Shown here one piece after another: positions 1 to 12,000 of a DNA stretch of 64,000 nt (within the stretch, counting starts at the first letter, position 1; each line of letters begins with the position of its first letter). The notes under the pieces are model-generated. The model did not search any database. It saw only the letters and a list, made by a program, of their open reading frames with translations, and had not been told where the DNA came from. The position numbers were made by a program, and so were the translations under genes. The DNA lies in assembly GCF_018129965.1 (NCBI RefSeq), contig NZ_JAFCKW010000005.1, positions 246,088 to 310,087 of the forward strand, given 5' to 3'. Source of the DNA: Bradyrhizobium diazoefficiens. Lineage in GTDB: Bacteria; Pseudomonadota; Alphaproteobacteria; Rhizobiales; Xanthobacteraceae.

Positions 1-3000
1 CGGGAATCAAGGTCGATCCGTCGAAATGGACCGGCGCCAATGCGCCGGTGCAGACGTCCAGCGGCTCGAATGTCACGGTCAATATCCAGCAGACCCAGCA
101 GAAGAGCATCCTGTACTGGGACACGTTCAACGTCGGCGCCAACACCACCGTCAATTTCCAGCAATCGGCGTCCGACTGGATCGCGCTCAACCGGGTGCAG
201 GATCCGAGCGCTTCGCCGAGCCGCATCCTCGGCCAGATCAACGCCATGGGCGGGGTCTACCTGATCAACCGCAACGGCATCATCTTTGGCGCCGGCTCGC
301 AGGTGAACGTCCACACCCTGATCGCCTCCAGCCTCGACGTCGGCAAGCTCGGCGACTCGCTCGAGGACCGCGACAAGTTCTTCAAGGACCAGGGCATCGC
401 CAACCTGAACTCCTTCTCGATCTACGACAAGGACGGCGGCGCGGCGACCAATCTGATCGCCGGCGACGTCAAGGTCGAGCGCGGCGCGTCCATCACCGGC
501 AACATCCTGTCCGACCAGGTCTCGCTCGGCTCGCCCGGCTCGGTCTATCTGTTTGGCGCCAACGTCACCAATTCCGGCTCGATCACGGCGAACGGCGGCG
601 AAGTCGCGATGGTCGCGGCGCGTACCATCGATGTCGTGCCGAACGGGTATTCGGTGTTTCCGGACAACGTGTTGGGCAAGGACAGCAGCGGAAAAACCAT
701 TCCGTTCGTCGGCCGGGAGTTCAGGCTGTCGCAGTTTGCCGCGTCGTATCAAACGAGAACGGATGATACGACGCGGCCTTTGGGCTACCCTATTGCCAAC
801 AAATATCTGTCGGGCACCGGCGCCGTCTTTCATGACGGCGTGATCGACGCCGCCCGCGGTATCGTGGTGATGAACGGTGACACCGTCACCGTCGGCAATC
901 CCACCGATGCGAACGGTCATGCTCTGACCGACAGTGCCGGAAAACTCCTCCAGGGCGTGATCTCCGTCGACACCAGCATCGACCGCAACAGCTTCGTGCT
1001 GCTGCGCGCGGCCACCAGCGTCACCATGAACGGCGTGATCTCGAGCCTGCCGGTCGACGACGGCGCGGCGGGATTGCCCAGCACCCAGAGCTTCACGCCG
1101 GCCTATATCGAGGCCTCGGCGCAAACCAATGTCACGGTCGGGGCGACCGGCCTGGTCTCGGCGCCATCGGCGCAAGTCTCGCTCAATGCCAAGGCGTTGC
1201 CGGCATTCGTCGAGAAAAAGCTACCTCCGGGTCTCTTTCAACAGGGCATGAGCGACGCAGGCACTGGAGGCAACTCGAACGGCGTCGCCTCCAATTCTCA
1301 GGATCCTCAGTCCGTCCTGCTCGCACCCGGCGCGACGATCGACGTCGCGGGTCTGCAAAACGTCGAGCTGCCGGCAAGCTACAATGTCATCGCCGTCAAG
1401 CTTCAGTCGGAGTTCGCGGACTCGCCGCTGCAGCGCCCTCCCTATGCCACCGTGAACGCCGACGGAACCGGCGTCGTGTACGGCCAGACGCTGTGGATCG
1501 ACATCCGCAACACCGGCACGCGCAGCGACGGCACGACATGGGTGGGAACGCCGCTCGCGGACGCCAGCGGCTATGTCGCCAAGGTGCCGCGCAGCATCTA
1601 CCAGTTGATGACGGTTGGCGGCAGCATGAGCCTCAACACCGATCTCACCACCGACCACGGCGGCGGCGGGGTCCAGACCGCCGGCTCGGTCATGAATGTC
1701 GCCGGCGGCAGCGTCAAGTTCCAGTCAGGCATGGTCAACACCACGCGCCTGATCGGCAGCGACGGCCGGATCTACGACATCTCCAAGGCCGATCCGAACA
1801 TGACCTATGTCGGGATCGCCGGCCAGTACGTCGTCAATCATTCGCGCTGGGGCGTCACCGAATATTGGTCCTCGCAGAGCAAGGTCTATTCGACCGGCTA
1901 CACCGAAGGCCACGACGCCGGCAGCGTCAGCCTGGTGACGGTCAATCCGTCATTGCTGGGCACGATGTATTTCGGCTCGACAGCAGGCGAGCGGCAGATC
2001 AGCAACGGACAATTGCCATTGCAGGGCTCGCTCGCGCTGACGACGCCGTCCAGCGTCCAGATCGGTGCGGCGGCATCTGCGAATTACACGACGGCGAGCT
2101 CCTATACGACGAACTTGTCGGACGAGATCCTGTCGAGCTATGGCCTGAGTTCGCTGTCGTTGACGGCCAACGATTTCGTGCTGTCGAGCGGTAGCACGCT
2201 CAATCTGGCGGCTGGCGGTAGCCTTTCCGTCACGGCGGGCGCGATCGATATCGCCGGGACGGTATCGGCGGCAGGAGGAAGCGTCAGCCTCACGACTGAC
2301 CAAATCGCGGTTGGTGGGACTGCCTGGTTCAAGCCGCCGACAAACAAATCGGGCGGCACGACCGCAGCGAACATCTTCGTCGAAGGCGCGATCGATGTCA
2401 GCGGCCGCTTTGTCAACGACATCGGTCGCGTAGCCGCGGTTGATGCGAGTGGCCCCGCCTTTATCAATGGCGGAAAGATTTCGATGGCCACCACCTTCGA
2501 CAGCGCATCTGTCTCTGGCGGTTACATCGATACGACCGGGAGCATCTTGCTGGCAAAGGGCAGTCTCCTCGACGTGTCCAGCGGTGGTTATATCTCGCCG
2601 CAGGGTAAAGCCAGAACCGTCAGCAGCGGTGTCATGGAAGGCAAGGCGGGGAGTATCTCGCTGGCGCTTTATAGTCACGGGCAGTGGGAGGACACGCAGG
2701 GACCGCACCACCCAACGCCGGGTGTCGCTACCCCGGCCGTCATCAAGCTTGACGGCACTCTGCGTGGTTATGGCTTCGAGAGCAACGGCAGCCTGAGGCT
2801 CGCCGGCGTGAACACGATCCGGATTGGCGGATCCGCGAGCACGTTGCCTCAGTCACTGCTGACGGGCGGCGGCTTTGGTTCGTATACGATCGAGGCTGTT
2901 ACAGACCAGTGGTCTGGCGCAACCTCGAATGTTATCGTCTCGGCTGGAACGAGCCTCACACTCCAGCAACAGAATTTTGTGACTCTCGCCGACTATACGG

Positions 3001-6000
3001 CGGTATCGACCGGCACGAAGCTTGGCCAGCAGGCCAATGTGCAGGTCGCGTTGCTACCCGATAACCAGCGCAAGGCCGTCGATCTCACGCTGAAGGCCGA
3101 CAACATCCTGCTCGATACGGGCTCTAAGATCGTTACCGATCCCAAGGCAAACATTACTTTGGCGGCGGTGATAAGCAATCGCAACGGGCTCAAACCAACT
3201 GACGCACTCTGGACGGTCGCTTCCCAGTCGGTCGAACTGCGCGGCACCATCATCGATCACGGCGGCTCGGTCTTCATCAATTCCAAGAGCACGCATCTTT
3301 CGTCCGAGGCGAAGGTCGACCTGTCCGGAACTTTCGTCGCCAATGATCTGTTCGGCACCGTCAACGGGCCGACGACGAGTGGCAGTTACATCGCAGGTGG
3401 CTCGTTCACGGTCGAAGCCGGGACGCTCGCGATCGTCAACGGCCAGACCTACTACGCTTATTCCACGCCCTCGGGCTATCTCGTCGCCGATGCCGGTGCA
3501 TCGGTCGACGTGTCCGGCGCCGCCGGCACCATCCAGATTGCCAATGCGCGCGGCGCCGTGTCGTCGCAATGGTCGTGGAGCGATGCTGGCACGGTGAGCG
3601 CTGACGTCTCCGGCTTTGCGTGGGGCGGCAGTTTTGCCGCGGCCGGCGGTCGCTACGGTGCGGCCGACGGCAGTGTGCAGTCGGATGCGCGCGCCAATGG
3701 CGGTACGATCCTGCTTGGCGGTGGAGGCATGCTGCTGCGGCAGGATACCACCGACGTGTCCAATGCATTGGCGGCTTATCGCGCGGGATCTGCGCCAGGT
3801 GCACTCGTCGTGTCCGCCGATCAGCTCGCGCCATTCGACAACGTCTATCTCTATGCCGCGAGCGCGCAAGGCGGCGCGGCGCGCATCTTCACCGACCTGC
3901 CGGGCACTATCTATGGCGAGGCCACTGTGGGCTGGGGAGGGCTTTTCATCACGGGGCCGTTGAACTGGACCGTGACCAACCGCCTGGAGATCGCGGCAGG
4001 CGCATTCAACGCGCCGACATCCGGCGCGGTCGATGCCCACATCTCGGCGGCCTACGTCCTGCTTGCCGGCAGCGACAGCGCGCGGGTGGCCGGCACCAGC
4101 ACACTGACAGTCAACGCGCAGACCATCGACCTGCAGGGCGCGCCGAACCCGACAAAGGCCGGCGATCCCGTCAAGGGTCTCGATTTCTCGGGCTTCAGCC
4201 AGGTCAACCTGATCGCCAGCGGCGACATCCGGCTCGGCACGCTGAAGGTGGCCGACGGCCTGAAGACCAGTAACGCGGATACGACCCCGACCGCCGAGCA
4301 ATCGGCGTTCACCGGCAACCTCGTCACCGCCGCCGATCTCCTGTTCTCCGCCCAGCGCATCTATCCGGTGACCGCCGTCACCTTCGGAATCGAAACCCCC
4401 GGCAACGTCAAATTCGCCGCGCCCGCGGGCAGCGACACGACCATTCCGCTGTCGGCCGGCGGAGGCATCACGGTCCATGCCAAGACGATCGAGCAGGCGG
4501 GCAATCTGTTCGCGCCGCTCGGCACCATCACGCTCGGCAGCACCGACAGCTCGGTCTCGACCATCATCACCCAGTCGGTCGTGCTCGCGCCGGGAAGCCT
4601 TACCTCGGTATCGCTCGCCGACACCACCGTTCCCTATGGCGCGACATCGGATGGCACCGACTGGTATTACAACGCCAACCTGAAGCCGCTCTCGGCACCG
4701 CCGTCGAAGGGCCTGATCCTGGCCGGCTCCAACGTGACGCGTTCGGACGGCTCGACGATCGACCTGCGCGGCGGCGGCGACCTCCAGGCCATCGAGTTTA
4801 TCCAGGGCAAGGGCGGATCGCACGACGTGCTGGCCGGCCAGAACGTCTACGCGCTGGTGCCGACGCGAGGCGACACGGTCGCGGCCTACGACATCCATTT
4901 TGCCACCGCGCGCAGCGCCGACAATGGCGCGACCATCACCGCGGGCGACAGCGTTCCGCTCGTGGGCCAGCAGATCACGATCGACGGCGGCAACGGCATT
5001 CCGGCCGGAACCTACACGCTCTATCCTGCGCACTACGCGACGCTGCCCGGTGCGATGCGCGTCACGGTCTATGCCAGCGACAACAACACCAAGCATGTGA
5101 CGTCGGGCACAAAATTGCCCGACGGCACGGTGCTGGTGACCGGCAACTACACGCAGTCGACCGCGCCCGGCAAGCAGTCATCGGGCCAGACCGTGTTCGC
5201 GGTGCAGACCAGCGCGGTCTGGCAGCAATACAGCGAGTACAGCTTCACCGGCGCGAACAGCTACTATACCCAGCTCGCGGCCAAGCAGAACACCGCCGCG
5301 CCGCGGCTGCCGATGGATGCCGGCCGTCTCTCGGTCTCCGCGCTGGAGACCATCGTGCTGAACGGCATGGCGCTGACGCAGCCCGGCCTCGACAGCAGCG
5401 GCAACACCGGGCGCGGCGGCGAACTCGACATCAGCGCGCCCAAGCTTGCGGTGGTCGGCCATGCCGGATACGTCGACAACGACGTTCCGGCCGGCTATGT
5501 CGGCCTCGATGTCACCCAGCTCAATGGTTTCGAGAGCGTCCTGATCGGCGGCAGCCGCAGCGATTTCGCCAACGGCACGCTGATCACGCCGACGGCCTCC
5601 AACGTCGTGGTCGACACGCGGGGCGAGGCGTTCACCGCGCCGGAGATCCTGCTCGTCGCCAAGGTCGGCGAATGGCAGGAGCTCAAGCAACAAGTGACGG
5701 TCGGGTCGAGTTCCGTCACGCTGAACCTCCCGGTCTATGTTCCCGTCGACGGCAGCGGTACGGTCACCGTCAAGTCCGGAAGCATCATCGAAACCACGGG
5801 CGCCGTTCACAGCAAGCTCGGACGCAACTATGTCGTGGTGTCGGATGGGCAGGCGCCTGTCACCGCAGCGAGCCTCGCCGCGGCGCTGGGTGGAACGCTC
5901 TCGGGAACCGAGATCCTGGGCGCCGATCTGACGAAACTCACGGGAGCCGACAGCGCCGCGCTGCAGGCCCTCGCGTATTACGCCAATGGCGGTCCGCAGC

Positions 6001-9000
6001 AGCCCGGCCGCGGGGCGCTGTTCGTCGCGAGCAACGACCCGAGCCTGCAGATCACGGGACCGACCAAGACCGGTGTGTCGACGCCGGCGCTCACCATCAA
6101 GTTCGCCAATGTCGGGGCCAATCAGGTCAGCGGAAGCCTGAACCTGGCGGGGGGTGACACGAGCGCCAACGGCCGGGTTGTCGTCGCGGACGGCGCCAGG
6201 ATCACGACGAATACGCTGACGCTGCAAGGCACTGCATCCAACAATGCCATCGCCGTCAACACCACGGACCTCCACGCCAGCCTGGTCAATCTCGTCGCGC
6301 CCACCATCGGCATCGGCACCGCCAACGCGGTGTCCAGCCAGAGCCTTGTCGTGCAGGCCAACAGCGCCCAGTTCGCCGACGTGCAGACGCTCGCCTTGCG
6401 CGCGTTCGCGGGTCCGATCACGGTCTATGGCGACTTCAATTCCGGCACGCGCAACCTCACGCTCGATGCCAACGGCATCGCGCTCGGCCTCGACGGCGGC
6501 GCTGCGCAGGACGCCAGGATCAGCGCCAGCGGCACCATCTCGCTCACGAACACCGCCGGCCCGGCCTTCAGCGGCAACACGGCCGCGAACGGCAACAGCC
6601 TGCAATTCGCCGCCAAGGAAATCGATCTCGGCAGCGGCGTCGTGAACGGCGTTGCGCCGGCGACCTACATGACCATTGCCGGCTATTCCAATGTCGGCCT
6701 CACCGCGACCGATCGCGTTCTGGTCAAGGGCCCGGGCATGCTGACGCTCGGCGTCAGCAACACCGAAAAGGTCGATCTCACCGTCACGACGCCGAGCGTG
6801 CTGGTGGCGGGCGCCAGCGGCGCCAAATCGCAAAGCTTCGGCATCACCGGTTACGCCGGCAACGTCACCATCCAGGACAGCTTCGTGCGCGACGGCGTCA
6901 CCGATCGGCCCGCCGACAGCACCGAGGTCGGCGGCAGCCTGCAGATCACGGCCTCGAACATCACGGTCGCGAGCACGATTCAGGCGCAGGGCGGCACCAT
7001 CACGCTCAATGCCGTCGCCGGCAATCTCGAGTTGAAGTCCGGCGCCTATCTGGCGGCCGGCGGCTACAAGAAGACGCTGGTCGACGTCGACACCTACGCG
7101 CCCGGCGGCAAGGTCCTGCTCAATGCGGATATCGGCACGTCGTTCCTGCCATTGGTCCCAGGCGCGGGCCGGGTGCTGGTCGATGCTCGCAGCGTCATCG
7201 ACGTGGCGCAGCCCGCCGGAGGTCTCGGCTATGGCGGCGAGATCGACGTCAACGCGCTGCGCGGTGGTGCAACGATCGCCGGCAGCCTGCGCGGCGCCGG
7301 CAGTGCTGGCCTTGGCGGCCGCTTCAAGCTCGACACCAAGGACGCGGCCGATCTGACCGCACTGGCGGATACTCTGATTGCGGGCGGTCTCACCGGCTCC
7401 ATCGATATCCACACCCGCACCGGCAATCTCGAACTTCAGCAGGGCCACACGCTCAAGGCCAACGCCATCACGCTGACGGCCGACGATGCGGCCTGGGACA
7501 GCGGTGATGCCAGCAAGCAGTTCGGGCAGGTCAAGATCCGTGGTCTCGTCGATGCGACCGGCTACGGCGGCACGACTGCCGACGGAACCGGGCAGGCCGG
7601 CGGACAGGTCGCGCTCTATGGCGCCAATTCGGTGTTCCTGGCCAGCAGTGGCGTGATCGACGCCTCGACCACGCATACCGACGAGCGCGGCGGCGACGTC
7701 ACCATCGGAATCGGCTGGTCGGCCAACTCGAAGATCTGGCTGCAACAGGGCACGCAGATCAATGTCTCGGGTGGGACCAAGGGCGGCCTGAGCGGCGGCA
7801 CCGTGACGTTCCGCGCGCCGCTGGACGGCAACAACGACGTCAAGATCGCTGCGATCAGCAATGTCGCCAATTCCGCGGGTACGCACGGCAGCAGCTTCTA
7901 TGCCGACGGCGCCAAGACGTATGACGAACTACCCGTGCTCGATGCGACTAACAACGTCAACGATCGCACCCGGACGAGTATCGTCGGGGCACGCTCGGTC
8001 GCGGTCAATGGCTTCATCGCGTTCGACACCAAGGGCGGCAAGAACGGCATCGATGGATCGAGCCTCGGCTGGTTTGGCACGATCGATACGTCCGGCTGGT
8101 ATAAGGGCGTTGATACCAACGGCAACCTCATCCCCGCGACGACTGGTTCGTGGACCAATGTGAGCGGGTTCACGTTGAATCCAAGCAGCGTCTTTGCCGG
8201 GTTCTCGGGAGTGCCAACGACCCCCGCGAGCGTCAGGGACAGCACGGGTCAGGTCATCGCAACCATCAATGGATATGTGATGGGGCTCAACGGGTTCAGC
8301 GCCTTGCCGCCGTCCGATCCCGGGTTCGTGTTCGACGGCAGCACCACCTACAAGATCAGTTTCGAAGGGGGCGCGCAGGGGACAGTCACGACCCTGGCGT
8401 TCGGAGGTTTTCTGAATATCGTCATCACGAACCCGGGCAGCGGCTATACAACAACGCCAACCTGGGCGGATATCACGAGGCCCGACGGCCAGACCGTGAG
8501 AGTCACGCCGACCCGGTCAAGCCTCAAGATCTTATCCGCTCAGATCAACCTGGTGGATGGCTTCGCGGGCTACAGTGGCGGCACGCCATCGAACGTCACG
8601 ATCGTCGGCGCAGGAGGTGTTCAGGTCCTTTCCTTCGTACAGCGGTCTAATTTCTCGGGCCAAACCGTCGTGTCGTCTGATGGAACAACGAAATTTGCTC
8701 CCGATACACCCAACTTCATTCCGTTGAAGTCGAGCGGGGTCTACGATCCTTTCAACCCGGCCACCCAGGGCACCGCAGGCATTGCCTCCTTCACCGGCGG
8801 CGCCGGCACCGGGAGCGTCTTCTTCGGAGACATCGTCTCGCAGATCAGCACGATCTCCGACAAGGGACCCTGGAGCTACAACGGGCAGAGCTACGGCTTC
8901 AGCAACCTGTTCACGCGCCTTGCGCCGCTTGTGACCAGTCTCGGCGCCGATGTCGTGCACGTGCAGCCCGGAGTCGATCTCGTCAATTCAAACGGCGACA

Positions 9001-12000
9001 TCACCGTCAACAGCAACTGGAATCTGGCTGCCGGCATTGCAGGCGGGCTCAAGAACGGCATCTTTGACCTGAACTCGAGCTACATCAATTTCAAGTACCG
9101 GCTTGCCACGCCATGGGGTGGTCTCGATGCCGGCGCGCTGACGCTGCGCGCGACCGGCAACATCAACGTGAATGCCTCGATCTCTGACGGCTTCTTCCAG
9201 TTCGGCAATTATCTGGGCACAGCGGACGCCTCCGGCCGCTATTTCGATGAGAACACGATAACTCGGTCGACAGGCGCATATACCTATTATCTGAATACAC
9301 CTGGCAACGAGTCGCTGACGGCGCCCTATAACGCCGCGGCGAACGGCATTAGTCCGACTAGCCTGGATCTCGCCGCCGCAGACCTGTTCCCGCACAGCCT
9401 CCTGGCCTGCACCACCGATTGCAGCGCCGCCAACATCAAGACGATCACGACGCCGTCGTCCTGGTCGTACAAGTTCACTGCGGGGGCCGATGTATCCAGC
9501 GCGAATGTTGGCTCACGCGTCTCGCTTGCCAACGGCATCGGCGACGTCATCGTCGACAAGCACGCCAGCTACACGCAGACGCTGGTGAGCGACACGGCAG
9601 TGACCACGTTGACCGCGACTGTCCACATCCCGACCATGATCCGCACCGGGACCGGCAACATCAACATCGCAGCAGCGCAGGACGTGATCCTCAAGGACAC
9701 CAGCGCGCCGGGCGTGATCTATGCGGCCGGCGTCAACACGGCGACTTACGCCAGTCCCTACACCGTCCAGACTACCAATGGGACGACGACGATCGTCGTG
9801 ACGGATCCCGACGGCTTCTATGAGCCCCGCGTGCTGGGCTATGGCAATGCTGCCGCCAAGGATGCTCCCGACCTCTATTATGGTCCGCCGACCGCGGCCG
9901 CGTTCCCCGAGAAGGGCGGCGATGTCGTCATCGATGCGCAGCGCGACGTCATCGGCAACGTCACGGTCGACAAGAAAGTCCCTCAATATTATCAACCCTG
10001 GTTGCTCTCCAACGCCGCGATCTCGCCGAGCGGCAGTGCGGCGATCGTGGGGGCCGGGGTGTTCGCTCCCGTGGGAGGCTCGATCGCGTCCCAGACCGCT
10101 TGGTGGCTCCAGTACGGCAGCTTCCAGCAGGGCTTCCTCAGCGCCGGGGGCAATATCAGCGTGTTGGCCGGGCACGACCTCGTCGACGTCTCGGTGTCGG
10201 CGCCGACGACGGGGCGCGTCACCGGCGGCCTCGCCGCAGGCAGCACGCCGGTCACGCATGTCTACGGCAGCGGTAACATGATCGTGCGCGCTGGTGGCGA
10301 CATCCTCGGCGGCGCGTTCTACGAGGGCTCCGGTCATGCCCGGATCGAAGCCGCTGGCGACATCCGCGACAACGGCACTATTTACCGCTATGCCAGCAGC
10401 AAGCTGAAGCTTCCGGATCTGCCGCAGCTTGCGGTCGATACGGGACAGATGATCCTCGTGGCCGGCGGATCGGTCGCGGTGGCGGGCGTCGTCAATCCGG
10501 CGGCGCTGCACGCGCAGCCGCCGAGCGCGGCAAACCCCCTGACGGGCGGCGTCAATTCATCGCTCTACTTCGACACGTACGGACCCGACAGCAAAGTCAG
10601 CCTTCTCGCCAAGTCGGGCGACGTGACGATCGGCTTGTCGTCTCCCACCATAAAAACAGATATCGCGCCTGGCGCCGCTGCCGCCTATCCGGCAAGCTTC
10701 GAGGCCATCGCGCTGCAGGGCAATCTGATCACCACCGGCATCAGCGATATTCGCAACCAGAGCGTCCCGGGTTTCGTCATTCCCGCGCCCGGCATTGTGC
10801 TCAGCGCGTCCGATCACGGAACGTTCGACCTGCTGGCGGCGGGGAACATCGACCTGACGTTCGGCTATCCGCAACAATCGAGCAGCCTGTTGGAAACACC
10901 CCGTCCGGTGATCTCGGCCGGACCCGCCTTGTTCGACGCCGCGTTCGATCCGTACCGGCCCAATAGCGGCAACAGCGAATCCTCCAGCCGCGCCGTTCTG
11001 GCACATGCTGACGATGCCGCTGAGGGCCGCGACACCACTGCCAGGATCTACGCAGCTTCCGGCAACATCACGGCCACGGGACGATTCGGCCTCCGCACGT
11101 CGAACGAAACTCTCAACGTTGATCCCCAAGTCTACCAGCGCATCGAGATCAACCGGCCCGCCAGCATCTATGCCGGCGGCAAGATCGTCGATCTCAACAT
11201 CATCGTGCAGAACATCCACGTCAACGACGTCAGCAAGATCGTGGCCGGCGGGGACATCACCTATACCGGCTATGCCAATGGTGGCGGCATCCAGGTCGCC
11301 GGGCCCGGTCACCTCATGGTGCAGGCGGGCGGCGACATCGGTCCGTTCCTGCCCGCGGCGTTCGACAATGCGACCCAGGCCCCGGTGCAGGAGGGCATCG
11401 TTTCGGTCGGCAATTCGAGCGCGAATCCTGTCGGCAATGTCTACATCGCAAGCAGTGGTGCATCAGCCGGCTCGATCGGCATCTACAACGAGTCGCTGCT
11501 CGGCCCCCGGAACAACCAGCGGCGCAACGCGGCCTTGACCGAGGCCGCCGGCACCAGGCAGGGAGCCAGCATCGACGTGCTGTTCGGCGTCAAATTCGGC
11601 ATCGACTATGACGCGATGATCAGCAAGTATTTCGATCCCGCCAGCCCGACGTTCCTCGCCACCGTCAAAACGACAGACCCCGTCACGGGCGAAAAGGTTC
11701 CGCTGACTCTCGAGCAATTCAAGAGCCTGCCAACGGACCTCCAGCACGTGCTGGTGGATGAGGCCTTCTTCGGGGTCCTGAAAGAGGTCGGCAAGGGTAC
11801 CTATAAGACCTCCTTCGGCTATGCGATGATCGACACGATGTTCCCGGCGAAGTTCGGCTACACGGCCAATGCGCTCGGCGGCGGTGCGAACGGCGCCAGC
11901 CAGCTCGTCAAGACCGGTGACATGAACCTGCTGCACGCGACCGTCCAGACCAAGCTCGGCGGCGATGTCTCGATCTTCGGTCCGGGTGGGAGCCTGATCG

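Noticed and set aside
3054..7886. Two very long minus-strand open frames opposite the adhesin gene
   Set aside because: They are antisense shadows produced by GC-rich codon bias; the translations are Arg/Asp/Gly-rich without recognisable domains, while the plus strand has a coherent TpsA.
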